A stretch of DNA of 64,000 nucleotides from contig NADL03000642.1 in NCBI GenBank assembly GCA_002205965.3, forward strand, positions 62,001-126,000. The letters run 5' to 3'. The notes under the pieces are model-generated. The model worked only from the letters and a program-made list of their open reading frames with translations. It did no database searches and was not told where the DNA came from. The translations under genes and the position numbers were made by a program. Shown piece after piece: positions 12,881 to 23,913 of the stretch (position 1 is the stretch's first letter; each line of letters starts with the position of its first letter). This DNA comes from Kappaphycus alvarezii (lineage: Eukaryota; Rhodophyta; Florideophyceae; Gigartinales; Solieriaceae).

Positions 12881-13149
12881 TTACGATCAGTGGTGATTAT
12901 AAGGAGGTGGGTTGGCCTCTTCGTCTTCACTTTACCGACAAGGTGGCCTGGTATTATTAACCCCTTTGTGACTGTTCTTGATTGCTCCTCATCAATGTAA
13001 AACACTTATTGCGGATACAAAACCCCTAATTACAAGCGATGGGAGCCTACCATAAAACTGCAGTTGCAAAAAACTGCAATCCAAAAAACATCAAATCAAA
13101 TTCGAGGTCCAAGAAACCGAAATAAATACACTAGACTCAGCCACAGAAC
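12880..13149 (-). repeat. Right direct repeat (candidate short LTR)
   Basis: Partner of 10196-10469. It ends where the solo LTR of the A/B family begins, so the two repeats are nested or abutting. Confidence 0.6.
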
Positions 13150-13749
13150 TGGCGTAATTCTAAGATTAAATGAAATGCCTAGATCCGAAATACATAATTC
13201 CAAATAAATATGATATAATGAAAATAAATAATGATTAATAAAATTACCTGAGTAGGACTGAAAGTAATGAAAAAATGAAACCCAACATTTATTGATCGAC
13301 GGGGGCGGTTCGATGACCCGAGGCTTGCCAAAAGTTTCTAGCACCTTAAGACTATTTATACAGTAGATCAGAGTAGAAAAGCTACAAATATGATTCCAGC
13401 AGTATAATAATTTTCGTAGACCAAATTCATGCTAAATATTAATTGTAGAATAATTCTCCAGGTGATTATTAATCCAAATAATAGCCTGTTGGCAATATAA
13501 TTCCAGTAATTATAAATGTACAATTCAAAAACAAATTGACAGACATAAAAATTGTTTCACGCGTAATACATTATCAAACATGGGCCAGTGAAAAATAGGT
13601 AATTTTTTTTTCGATGATTCACCATAAATGAAAATTTTGTGTGAGCCTCTCTTAAAATATTATTCCACAAGAGTTTATCACTGTATTCGATATTGAAAAC
13701 AAATTAAATAGTTTTCCTATACTTGTAAAGTAGTTTTTCAATTTTCACA
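13150..13749 (-). repeat. Solo LTR of the A/B/C copia family
   Basis: It aligns over its whole length with the LTRs of element B in the same orientation, for example TAGATCC near the start, CCCGAGG, ATAATAATTTTCGTAGAC, TTTCGATGATTCA and the end TTTTCACA. It begins TG and ends CA. No element coding sequence adjoins either side, and the flanking 5-mers do not match, so it is an old recombined solo LTR. Confidence 0.75.
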
Positions 13750-15189
13750 TGTACGGTTAACTTTCATTTACATTGTAACTTTTAAACGAGTAATTTTTTT
13801 TGTAGATCACGTCCAGCGAGTATGCCTCACCATACTTTATATCTCTCCTCAATTGTATTTAGAGGTGGAAACATTCGAATATGAGCAACATTTTTTCGCA
13901 GGATACAGTGTTTATCGAGCTGACCGGCTTGAACAGAACAGCAGCCACGGTAATTCGAGATGTCCAGGAGCAATATGTAAGACTCATAGAAGCTTCCATT
14001 TACCTTCAGTATTCTTTTATTTGAATCAATACAAAATCACAATCCGAGTAAAATCGGAGAGGAAATCCGCGAGTAAAAGTTGTTCCTGACAATACTAGAT
14101 AGCCTCCATCCATTCGTCGAATGAAAATTTTGACCTTGTTCCATTCCACAATACCAAATGGTAGAAGATTTTCTACGAACCAAATATTAAGAGGTTTGGT
14201 AACTCATTTTGAATTTTCCTTCTTGGGCAGTTTTGGAACGTTATGCGATAAATGACGTTTTTACATCTAATGATGATAATAATCCATGGTTTTGTAGGTT
14301 TTGTTAAAAAGTGGGTTAATTTGTTTTAACTTTTGAGATCATTGAACGAAACTTTGTTTTGTACTGTTTCCATGTGTCAACAAATTGTAATAGACTATGA
14401 ATTAACCCGGGAGAGTGCCAATTGTTTGGTAGTCTTTTCTGGAAAATACAAATTGCCTCTGTAATGATGCCTTTATACCTGAAAACAAGTGGCATAGTAA
14501 TACATGCGAAAACTTTGCAGACGTGGAAGACACAGCTCATTTCCAAGCTGTTACCCTACTCTGAAACTTTGCCCTAGCTGACAAACGGCCGGCGGAAAGC
14601 GACCGGGGGCTCAGAAAGATTGAAAGACAAAATGTGCTCCAAAATTGTGGTGATCAAAAAATACTACCGATCAATCATTGATAAGAAACTCAACTTTGCA
14701 CTCAAGAGTTGACAATTCTTTGCCTCCTTTTTGCCAGGTTCAAGCAGCAACTCATGAATTCAGGGGCAATCCAAAGCACTACCACTTTGCATTGAATCGA
14801 TCGTCTTGTCTTTCGCAGAAAATGAGGACAAGGAAAACAGTTTCAACATATGTAAGTTTACAGAAGCCCCAACTGAAAATGTTCGACGTTTGTGAATCTA
14901 ACGCGCTCACACTAATGCATTTGCGTGGAATCTGAGGATCTCCGTCTTGTCAGCGGGTTCTGGTTATGAGGCAGTGAGATTTTGGTCTATCGAGGTAAAT
15001 GACACCCTCTGCGGTTGCATTGCCAACTTTGTCATCTTAAAATATCCGCACTTGTTGGACAAACGTGAAGATTCCTATCATCAGGATCTTGGGTGATGTA
15101 TTGGCACCGTTGGATCGGAATCCTTCCGGGACACTGCTTACTATGGGATACGAGCATGGATGTGCTCGAGTATGTCTGGATTCCGGTGA
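13750..15189. other. No supported gene
   Basis: Near 13900-14010 one plus-strand frame reads FIELTGLNRTAATVIRDVQE, which has a helix-turn-helix or transposase look, but it is short and unsupported. The rest has only small frames. A short GC-rich patch at 14575-14620 stands out without explanation. Confidence 0.3.
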
Positions 15190-15191
15190 GC

Positions 15192-15374
15192 TCAATAATA
15201 CAGTTTAGAAACAGGAATGTCCGATTTCCCGTCAAACGGAATGAGAAGGGCAACCACAGTTTCTAAAGTCCTTTTGATCAAACAACATCTGTCTGGAGCA
15301 CGGTCGTTGGACAGTTTGTGGAGAAATTTGAAATCAATTGGTTGCAGGAGATGTGGAGTACGAAGACGATGCAA
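15192..15374 (-). pseudogene. Retroelement C-terminal-like fragment, left arm of an inverted pair
   Basis: The minus-strand frame reads IDFKFLHKLSNDRAPDRCC, then KRTLETVVALLIP. The pattern of KFLHKLS, Cys pair, ETV and LLIP is reminiscent of the zinc-binding tail that follows non-LTR reverse transcriptases (C..C..ET..H..C), but the histidine and last cysteine are not preserved, so this is a tentative reading. A related sequence lies 200 bp away on the opposite strand, which supports a real conserved coding block over chance. Confidence 0.35.
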
Positions 15375-15529
15375 CTTTTGGTTGTTGTCGAGCGATAAGA
15401 GGATTCACCGAAAACTTCCAGTGGAATCAGACTGGAGGCAGATGGTTCAAGGAACAAAGGTGAATCCTACTATCGGTAGAACAATACGCAAAAGCTACAT
15501 CGTTTTTCTACTCTAGATCTACTTTCGGC

Positions 15530-15730
15530 AATTTATTGCGTTCAAAGTTCTGCACAAACTGTCAAATGTCTGTATTCCAAACAGATGTTGTATGATGGAA
15601 AGAACGCAAGACAATGTGGTTGTCCTTCTCATTCCAAAAGCCAATCTTATTCATGCGACGGATACGTCGGCAAGTAATCCACTAGGGGAATACATGGGGG
15701 CCCTTTACTGGAACAGACATGCTAGTTGAA
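15530..15730 (+). pseudogene. Retroelement C-terminal-like fragment, right arm of an inverted pair
   Basis: The plus strand reads IAFKVLHKLSNVCIPNRCC, then ERTQDNVVVLLIP, the counterpart of the minus-strand fragment at 15192-15374. DNA of the two arms matches clearly in inverted orientation (blocks ACAAACTGTC, CAGATGTTGT, CTTCTCATTCC). Same function guess as the partner; both are fragments. Confidence 0.35.
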
Positions 15731-16267
15731 ACTAAGTTTACTTGAAAGGCCATGTGCATGCACTTGAAATATTGAGACAGTCAAAGATGGCACCTCGTTC
15801 TCTAGCAAAAAGTGGGAGGGAAAGCAGCAAGCAAATCCGTTTAAAGGTTACTGTCAACGCAGAATGTCGACATCAGAGCTATGAAAACTGCAGATGACAA
15901 TGACTATTTCGACATAACCTTCGTCAATCCACTTGGCCCCTTCTATTGCAGAGCGCACTGACCAGTCTCGACGCAACCCAAAGTGCCTGAAACGTGTATG
16001 ATTTCTTTGACCACTCCTAGTGTTTTCGTCTGGGGTTTGTAATTGCTGGAGGAGCTTGATGGGCAAAGATGATCTGAGCATTACATAGTGGGGGAAGATG
16101 TGGAGGTGTCAAAAATCAAAAAGATAAAATTTATCGAGATTGCTATACGGGTTTGCTAGACGTGTGCAAGAGTTACCCAAAGATGTTGAGTGTAGAAGAA
16201 ATTGCTCTCAGAAAAAGGTGCAGTTGTAGTGAAGCTGTTGGCGTAGGTTGAGCAAATCAATCATTTC
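15731..16267. other. No supported gene downstream of the haloperoxidase gene
   Basis: A 75-residue minus-strand frame at 15854-16081 has no recognisable domain. This stretch holds the 3' flank of the haloperoxidase-like gene. No AATAAA signal stands out near its end. Confidence 0.3.
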
Positions 16268-16288
16268 AATAGAGATTAAATCTCTATT
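16268..16288. other. 10-bp perfect palindrome over the stop codon of the haloperoxidase gene
   Basis: AATAGAGATT, one base, AATCTCTATT: arms 16268-16277 and 16279-16288. The TAG stop (complement at 16284-16286) lies inside the arm, so the mRNA could fold a short hairpin at the stop. Function unknown. Confidence 0.6.
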
Positions 16289-17900
16289 CAAACATCTTCC
16301 TCTCCTCTCGCGACAGCCACCTGGAGTACATGCCGCTGGGCTTGCCCTCCAAGAGGTCATCGACAAGGTTCTGGGCCCTCCTGCCCAATCCATTGCATAG
16401 TTTCTTCCCAGCCATGATAGAGGGCCTAAAGTGCACACCTGCCCAAAGGCGCGACTCGCCGCAGATCTTACTCCAGTCTGTAATCTTTTCAATCACCAGC
16501 TCCCTATCCTCGGACGGTACGACACCAGGGTAGAACGAGCTGCTTCCCTTTGGAATTCTCACCGTATACGGCACATTATTCTCCCCACCGGTCACAATCA
16601 AGGCGTGCTCCACAAGCGCTTCGCACAAACAAGAGCTGCCTGACGGAAACTCGGCATGAGGCATGGTCCGAATGTACGGCTGCCATTCGCCTGCGCGAAT
16701 CTTGACGGGTTCGTTACCTGGCCCACCCCACACTGAGAAGCGGCGGTTGCCAAACAACATCTTCATTGTCTGTCCTGTGGGGCGGATCAAATCGACCCTG
16801 ACCTTTTCTTTCCACGCCAAAACGGTGGCATCGTACGCCAAAACATTGGCGGCCAAACCGTAAATCATGTTATCATCCGGGGTGAAGTTCAAGTACTGCG
16901 CCAGCAACTCGAAGCGGAACACGGGTGCAATCGAGAAAGTACCAAATGTATTCTGGCCATTAACCAGCGCGAAACCAGGAGCGATGAATCCCTTGACCTT
17001 GTTGTCGAAATACTCTGCCATCAACCTCTGGTCCTCGGTGAGATTTGCCGAAATCGCCAGCACTTCTCGCGCCAAACCCTGCAACAACCTCTTATCGCGC
17101 GGGTCCTCGCTCCCCAACCTGACATTGGGACGGCGGTACGGCAAGGTAACCCTGCGGTTCTCGGTCTGCTTTGGGCTCAAAGTAAAGGACAGGGCCTGTC
17201 TCAACTGGGGGGTGACAAAGTCCTGATGAAAGAAGAAGCCCCTGCGATTGGTCTCCCCGAACGGCTGCCAGCGGAACGGAAACTCGATTTCATACGGCCC
17301 ATTGCGGGGACGGTATCCTGTGAAATCCTTAAACGGGAGCTTGTAAAAGTCCTGGGTGCCGGTCAAATCACCGTTCTGATTCCATCCATCGAGGGACATG
17401 AGTTTTGCAGTATCGGCGCCCATGCGGTTGCCGAGACCGACAGCAGTCTCTGTATTGTCACAGGTGTCGTCGGGATCAAAGCCTTGGTCGCGGATGACTT
17501 GACGGAAGATGTCACGAATGCCGAGGCCGCCAAAGCTGGCAGGGGAAGCCTCGTAGACGCGGTACATGGCGAAGATGAGGGCGACATTCTTGTTGGAGAG
17601 GAGATGCTCGGACTCGGGGCGCTTGAAACGGGTGCGACCGAAGATGTCTGCGGCGCGGGGGAGATAGTGGGCCCAGGCGTTCCAGCCGGCGAGTTGGAGG
17701 TAGTGAAAGGCTCTGATTTGGACGGGAGTCTCGAGGGTGTGTGTGACTTGCGGGTCGATGACTTGGGGGAAGAGAATGTCAGAGTAGGCGAGACCACCGT
17801 CGTAGGCGAGGGGGGAGAAGGAACCGTTGCAGTAGTGCTGGGCGAGGGCGGCTGGGAGGAGGAGGAGGAGGAGGATGGGGAGGAGAGATTTGAATGCCAT
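16284..17900 (-). CDS. Secreted vanadium-dependent haloperoxidase / PAP2-family protein
   Basis: The 538-residue product belongs to the vanadium haloperoxidase-PAP2 acid phosphatase superfamily. Its members bind vanadate (or phosphate) in a helical bundle and oxidise halides with peroxide, or hydrolyse phosphate esters. I chose the second Met of the 581-residue frame because it starts a textbook signal peptide (MAFKSLLPILLLLLLPAALA, cut after residue 20); the 43 residues upstream are Pro/Ser/Thr-rich leader. Active-site blocks are K366 with R373-P374, P419-S420-G421, and S483-R484 with G488 and H490, the vanadate-binding histidine. The usual acid-base histidine of PSGH is Ser422. The frame has no intron or stop and is GC-rich against AT-rich flanks. 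Halide versus phosphatase activity cannot be decided from sequence; family placement is firm. Confidence 0.9.
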   Translation of the reverse strand: MAFKSLLPILLLLLLPAALAQHYCNGSFSPLAYDGGLAYSDILFPQVIDPQVTHTLETPVQIRAFHYLQLAGWNAWAHYLPRAADIFGRTRFKRPESEHLLSNKNVALIFAMYRVYEASPASFGGLGIRDIFRQVIRDQGFDPDDTCDNTETAVGLGNRMGADTAKLMSLDGWNQNGDLTGTQDFYKLPFKDFTGYRPRNGPYEIEFPFRWQPFGETNRRGFFFHQDFVTPQLRQALSFTLSPKQTENRRVTLPYRRPNVRLGSEDPRDKRLLQGLAREVLAISANLTEDQRLMAEYFDNKVKGFIAPGFALVNGQNTFGTFSIAPVFRFELLAQYLNFTPDDNMIYGLAANVLAYDATVLAWKEKVRVDLIRPTGQTMKMLFGNRRFSVWGGPGNEPVKIRAGEWQPYIRTMPHAEFPSGSSCLCEALVEHALIVTGGENNVPYTVRIPKGSSSFYPGVVPSEDRELVIEKITDWSKICGESRLWAGVHFRPSIMAGKKLCNGLGRRAQNLVDDLLEGKPSGMYSRWLSREERKMFE

Positions 17901-17997
17901 TGTGGTTGGGGGTGTGAGGGAGGTTGGAGTTTGTTGTTTGTTGTTGGTGGGGATGGAGAGGTGGAGAGAAGTGGTAGAGATGGGGGAAGGGAGGGGC

Positions 17998-18006
17998 TTT
18001 AATATT
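17998..18006 (-). promoter_or_regulatory. TATA-like box of the haloperoxidase gene
   Basis: On the minus strand AATATTAAA lies about 100 bp before the chosen ATG, followed by a C/T-rich stretch and then a CAACAAACAACAAACT-type leader with no upstream ATG in frame after it. Position and leader style fit a core promoter; not proven. Confidence 0.35.
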
Positions 18007-18009
18007 GTT

Positions 18010-20266
18010 TGAGGGGGTGGGTGGGGCACGAGGATCTCTGCGGGGAAGGGAGATGGGAGATGGTGACGATGGAATTGTCAAGTGGGTGATGGGTCATGGT
18101 TGCAATCGGGGTTGTTTGGGAGGTGGCAAAGGAGGGGAGGATGGAAATAGAGGACGGGGATGAGAGGCAGAGGCAGGGACAGAGTTTGTTTGTTGATCCG
18201 ATGGATGTTTATTTGTTTGGGATTGGCGGATGACGTATTGAGGATGAAAGCGGGGGTGAGAAATTACAGCGCAGCGGAAGCTTTGAGCCAGGCTTACCTT
18301 ATTTCTTGGTGTTGTTTGACGAGAGAAAGTGGTTTTTGTTCTAGTCTCAACAAGAGATCAAGGCGGCACTGTTTTGGAGACCATAGGTGGGTGTTGTAGG
18401 GCGTTGACGGTATACGTTAGGGTACTGTAATGAAATAGTGAATGGGACTCGTACTGGATGGAATACAGCAAGGGCTCCCGAGCTATCATACTTAGAGTAG
18501 TGCACAGACAAATTCCAGTCTCATGTACACGTGGAACATGTCAAAACAAGGATCTGCGCAAGGGTTTGATGACGCCTTGCGTGTCTCACACACACAAGTT
18601 GACGTGAGAGGCGAGAGGCGCTGGCAACGCGGCGCGGCATTGGTTTTACCATTACTGCACGTGTTGTGAGCTTCCAGCTTGATAGATATGTAGATACAGA
18701 CATCCATTCAATCCTATCCTCTCCATGATGGTGCCATTTTACTCGATTGCGTCAATGGCAGTGAGCGGTACTGCACTGCTGTGGTATGGGCCCCTACTTT
18801 GTATCATGGGACTGGAGTTTGGTTGCTACCTTACGATAACCGCATAAACGATTCCTCCCTGCTGCCTCGGACAAGTTAAAAGTTTTTAATACCTACGTGG
18901 ATACTGTATGAGTTACAGTATGTGGTTTCTTGTCCTACCTTGAAAGTGGCTCCAGTTGCTTTTAAAATAGAGCCTCTCGATGTTTATTTCATCTATAACA
19001 TGTGGAAACAATCTTATCCATACCGTCTACTCTACCTCCTCAACCACCACACAGGATTTTGCAGCCGATGACAACGTTACTACACTTGTACTTGTATACA
19101 GTAGTATGTACGTTATGTCCCTCCAATCACCTCTGTCATATTTTATTACGCAACCATGACGCTGTTGAATTAACCTCATTGGCTCGTGTATTTGCACATT
19201 ATTATTCATCTTTTTCTTTAAAACAATTCCCACGTGACCTCTTGCCAACATGTATCAAAGTCGATCCATTCAAACGTCAACATGTTTCAACCTCCACCTC
19301 CCCCACCACAACTCCAATTCCCGCACATCCACATTACCCTCAACCTTTTTGACAGTAAACTCTGCCCCAGTCGTGATGCTGCACCTTGTCTCACTTTTTG
19401 TTTCGTAGATCCCGCTTTATGGTTTGCATGCAAATTCATACCATTCACCATTCGCACTTGACAAACCATATCAAACCCCTTTCGTGGACTGCCCTGCTCA
19501 AGAGGAACAGCTCTGTACCCCTTGGATCCCGTGCCCCCACTCCACTGCTACATCACAATTTAGCCTCTTTTGCCACCCAGTGCAATAACATGGACAGGAA
19601 AAGCCATTCATCTACATCTCTCGCCCTCTCGCTCCTGTTACTTTTTCATACCTCGTTACTCGCAACCCTGCAGTAATGGCCTTTTCAACCTCCCGAGTAC
19701 CTTTCAGTAAGGGGGAAAATTGGTTTAGTTTACTGCGAGTAATGGAACGGTTGAGAGTCCTCTGTATTTGTAATCAATCACCTTAGAGCCCTCTGTAGAA
19801 TACCATACAGATCTCACCACCACCGCTGTCAATGTCACAGCTTTGATGCAAAAGACACAAAAATGACATTCAATTACTCCACAAACCATGAATAAAGCCA
19901 CACCCTTCCATACATTGCGTGGAAAATAGGCGTTGTATTTACTGCGAGAATTCGCAGGGCTATCAACTATGCGAGTTTTGGATGTGACCTATGTGTACCA
20001 AAGAGGACGGCAGACATCTTTATTCCGTCTAAAAAAATGTTGGCAGAGCAGACAAAGCACAGGTCCCCTTAAAAGAGACCGCTTTACAAATTCCCTACTT
20101 CACCAACTCCCCCGCCCCACTCAGCCCTCAGATTTCTCCCAGTAAACGCACACCCTATTTCTACCCCTCTTGTTTCGACATGCCGTCGCCATCCGCCAAG
20201 CTATTGTCCCATTTCTATACTGCAACCCCTGTCAAACCTCTCACATCACAAAAACTGAGCACTCTC
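18010..20266. other. Upstream region of the haloperoxidase gene, no gene seen
   Basis: This 2.3-kb interval lies between the haloperoxidase promoter and copia element B. Its composition is mixed and its frames are short and overlapping (60-116 residues), with no domains. It may hold regulatory DNA for the enzyme gene. Confidence 0.4.
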
Positions 20267-20819
20267 TGCAAAATAATTGGGATAGGTAGATCCAAATAAT
20301 AATAAATAGTTCCAACTTGAATAAATAAATAAATGCCACAATCGGACTTAGAATGAATAATGAATAGAAAACCAAATTTAATAATATCTGATCGAGGGGA
20401 ATATTTCGATAGCCCGAGGATGTAAAAATATTTCTAAAACCTAGACTACTTATACTCTACACCAGGGTGAACCTGCTACAAAAATCAGGTGAGCCGTTCA
20501 ATAATTTTGGTAGACATAATTTAGGCTCAGCAATAATTATTGCAGTATTTTCCAGGTAAGCAATCATCCAGATAATAATTTGTTGGTAGCATAAATGTAG
20601 TAATTATAGCCTGTATAATATAAAAACCCAACTTTAGGACATAAAAATTATTTCACACTGAATTCAGCATAAAATAGTGCCAGTGTAAAATACATAAAAT
20701 TATTCCTTGATGATTCATAATAAATATAAATTGTGGGCCTCAATAAAAATATTGCTCCACAATTCAGCATCAATGTAGGACACCAGGATAGAGATTACAA
20801 TATTTGGTCAGTTTTCACA
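20267..20819 (-). repeat. 3' LTR of element B
   Basis: On the plus strand it runs from TGCAAAATAATTGGG to GGTCAGTTTTCACA. It is 553 bp, the same length as its partner. A TATA-like TATAAG (minus strand, near 20457-20462) could serve as promoter. Confidence 0.95.
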
Positions 20820-20832
20820 CTACTTCCCCTTT
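20820..20832 (-). other. Polypurine tract of element B
   Basis: On the minus strand a purine run (AAAGGGGAAGTAG) sits directly before the 3' LTR, the place where plus-strand DNA synthesis is primed. Confidence 0.7.
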
Positions 20833-20849
20833 GAAATATTGAATTAAAT

Positions 20850-22191
20850 TTAGTCTGTTGACTGAGATGAATCCCGAGATAAAATATTACTCATATCCAT
20901 AGGTATAGATCCATCAAATAAAAGGAGCTTGAGCATGTCAGATACAGGACTGTCATTTTTTGTGAGCGGGTCGGAAGGATTAATTGAACCGGTTATCCAT
21001 GGCATTTTCTTGATTTTGTTCGTTTCGAAATTATATCGAATTAATTGAACATCCGCTCTAATAGCTTTATCTTCAGGCACACGACAAGTAGATGGAGAGC
21101 TGAATAGATCTTTTGAATCAACAGCAACATGAAGAGGAATATTGATATTTAGAAGTGTACTGTATGCTGCTGCAATAATTTTTCCTTCCTCGATAGCTTC
21201 ACCAGCAGCCAATATTTCACCAGATGCAATAGATTTAACAGGACGCCGAGATAGATGTGAATGCCAATAAATTGTATGAAATATTGAATTAAAATTTAAG
21301 GAGCCAATTAGCAACCCACCAATACATCCATGTTGAGCATTTGTCGATCCGGCTGGTTTTCCTGCATCAGAAAAAACAACAACTGATAAATTGAAATTTC
21401 CAGAAACTTCCGGGCGCCGATACGTGCTTGTAGAACCAAAAGATTTTAAATTCCGAAGCATAGAAGATTGGATAGATAAATCACGAACCAATGGATTTGA
21501 CCTTTTCTGTTGTAAATAACTTGCTGTAAAGCAGACACTGGAGATGCAACCATACCCAAATAGACAATTGATCCGTTTAACGAATTAAAAGCAAAGTTTT
21601 CAAATGAGTTCATTTCTTCATCAGGTTGTTTTCGACGATTTCTTGATATTGAATGGGGTTCCAGTCCATTTAGCTTTTCATCAGCTGAGACATTAATTTT
21701 ATAGTCATCAAACTGCATGATTTTAACTTCATTGAAATAAAAAGATCCAGGACTATGTACGATTGTACCAAGCTTATATACTTTCCCAAGATCTTAGATA
21801 AATTGCTTCTTAATTTTTTTTGTCCAGTAATAAGTATATCATCGACCAATTTAACAACAAGCAGAATTAATGATCCTTTTAAACTCATGAAAAATAATTG
21901 GGGTATATAAACGACTGATTTCAATCTGAGGTCAAAGAAAGTATTATCAGAGTGTATTTGCCATTTTGCACTCGCGTTGACTAACCCATATGAAGCAGAC
22001 AGTAGTAACCAATAGAAGGATTTTTCGGAGCATTCCCGAGGAGGTCTCACATAAACATCTCGTAATGCTGATCCAGATTGTAAAAATGCAAACTTCACAT
22101 CAACCTTTGATAAATTCCATTTAAAAATTGTAGCAATTGATATGAGAATTCTAATTGCCATCGGAGAACAAGATTCCGAATCAGTTCTCAA
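20850..22191 (-). pseudogene. Element B reverse transcriptase and RNase H, frame-broken
   Basis: Three frames together cover RT and RNase H. In 22191-21670, KVDVKFAFLQSGSALRDVYV, SASYGLVNASAKWQ and the catalytic loop VKLVDDILITG are visible; the second aspartate pair is intact although the usual tyrosine is leucine. In 21718-21446, the connection region shows RRKQPDEEMNSFENFAF and NGSIVYLGMVASP. In 21491-20850 (213 residues), RNase H shows VVVFSDAG, ASGEILAAGEA, VAVDSKDLF and NPSDPLTK, carrying the acidic residues of the active site. Frame changes fall near 22190-22240, 21700 and 21490. The active-site residues look sound; only the reading frame is lost. Confidence 0.88.
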
Positions 22192-22192
22192 A

Positions 22193-23913
22193 TTATTTTT
22201 TCCTTGTCCTCATTTCCATGCGGAGCAATTTGAGCCTTGCAATAATATTTCCATCATCCAAAATTTTTATTTTGTATAAAACGTGACTGGATATTACATT
22301 CGAGTCGGGAGGAATTTTTGAAACATGAATTTTTGAACACGTAGTGAGAAAATTATTTTCTTCCGTATTGTACGCATTTGAAATAATATGAGATGGAAGT
22401 CCAGATGCTTGATGAAGTAAAAATTCTTTAGATCCAATCCTTTTATGATAAAAACTCAGATCTTTTTGTTCAGATGATTTCAATTCCGTTCCAGGTAACA
22501 ACTCAATTTCATGCGCATCAATTCCACTGTTTTCATCAATAGGGATATGAATTAAATTTTCAGGGTGCAGGGAACTAAGTTCAGATTCAATCGGAACATG
22601 TTCGAGAGATAATATGTTTTTAGATTCTGATAAATTTCCATCAATTTCTAATTCATTATATTTTTCGACATCAGTATTCATATTTGAGTTAAAATTACCA
22701 TCATCAGAATGATCGTCAAAATTGTTTTCGCCCACATTCTTCACTTCGGTAAGATTTGTTTCATCAGAAATATCTTCCACAGAATATTCAATAGACTGAT
22801 TCAATAAATCATTTGCCTTTTGAATTTGGTATGCTAGTTCATTAGATGAAACGGAATGTCGGACATCTTCAATTGCAGCATGTATAAATTTTCCATTGGA
22901 TCCAGGTACTGTGACGATAAGAGATTTTTTGTCGAATTTCAATACTGGTTTGGGCGATGACCAAGATCCTTTTTTCTGATTTGGTAGATGAATAAAAATT
23001 TCCACAATATCGCCAACATTAATTGGAATATCGGTCACAGACTTTGATTTTAGAATAAGATTTAATTTCCTCTTGGCTATTAGCTCATTATGAGCTTCTC
23101 TTAAATCATTTGGTAGACTTCGAGGACCAGAATTATCGATGGGTCGAGTGTGACCAGTGGCAAGCTCGTATGAAGAAACAACATCATTTCCATATAAATC
23201 ATTCGATATTTGAAACATTCGAGCAATACGAACCGTATTACTTGCAGAAGAATCGGATATTTTTAAACGGATATAAATGTCTCTCAATATTTTATGTTTT
23301 GACTCAATATAATTTTTGTTATGGCGGCGGGAACCAATAGGACAAAACGAAATTCCTCTTTCCTCAAGATAGCTTCTAAAATTATCATTGTCAAACGCCT
23401 GATCTCCCATTAAATTGTTAGGGTCCCAAAATGGTGTTAACCAGAGAGTCTCAATACAATCAATGCAATTTTCCATCCTTAAAGAGGGCACTATTGAACC
23501 AGTTGAATATCTGGTCACTGAGTCCATAATGAGAAAAATATCCAAGTTTTCCACAAAAAAATGATCCACACAAACCAATTCATTAATCCGCAGATATAGA
23601 GCTTAAAGATACTGCACGAGGATGAGATGGTTTTTTTGTGACATGACAAAATTTGCAGGATCAATTATGCTTGATAAATATTTTTTGCATTCATCGTCCC
23701 ATATAAAATTTCTTTGTAACAATAGTTTTATACATCATAATTTGAGTGGCCACATACATGTTTGTGAACCTTATTAATTATTTTCTTCTTTTCAGCCCAA
23801 GATATATTTTTTGATGTATTGATATTGTTGGAACAAATTGCTGATAGAAATGAGTTTTCAATAGGTTCGGATGATTGTATAAATATATTTCCGGGTATAA
23901 CAATGATGACCAT
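22193..23913 (-). pseudogene. Element B integrase and linker, frame-broken
   Basis: The zinc-binding start lies at 23913-23728 (KVHKHVCGHSNY). The core begins in the 461-residue frame 23578-22193: CVDHFFVENLDIF with the first Asp, GDQAFDNDNF with the second, and KNYIESKHKILRDIY with the Glu, 32 residues after the second Asp. A chromatin- or DNA-binding tail (PINVGDIVEIFIHLP, KFDKKSLIVTVPG) and a long acidic linker follow. Between the two frames, near 23640, the sequence passes a run of seven A and continues in another frame. Integration would need all parts joined. Confidence 0.85.

Larger units (their letters stand above)
10196..13149 (-). mobile_element. Internally deleted Ty1/copia element
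   Basis: Two diverged direct repeats of about 270 bp (10196-10469 and 12880-13149) enclose copia pol sequence on the minus strand: RT at 11352-11639 and integrase at 12509-12880. Reading along the minus strand, the right repeat is followed at once by the middle of integrase, so leader, gag, protease and the first half of integrase are missing. Either the element lost them by deletion or the right repeat is itself truncated. The region 10470-11340 should hold the RNase H part, but it is too decayed to read. Confidence 0.6.

Noticed and set aside
17226..18002. 258-residue plus-strand frame
   Set aside because: It lies antisense to the haloperoxidase-like gene and owes its openness to that gene's codon use; it has no domain and a Gly/Glu-rich low-complexity tail.
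17901..18029. Upstream Met adding 43 residues to the haloperoxidase
   Set aside because: The extra part is Pro/Ser/Thr-rich with no domain and would bury the clear signal peptide that starts at the second Met.
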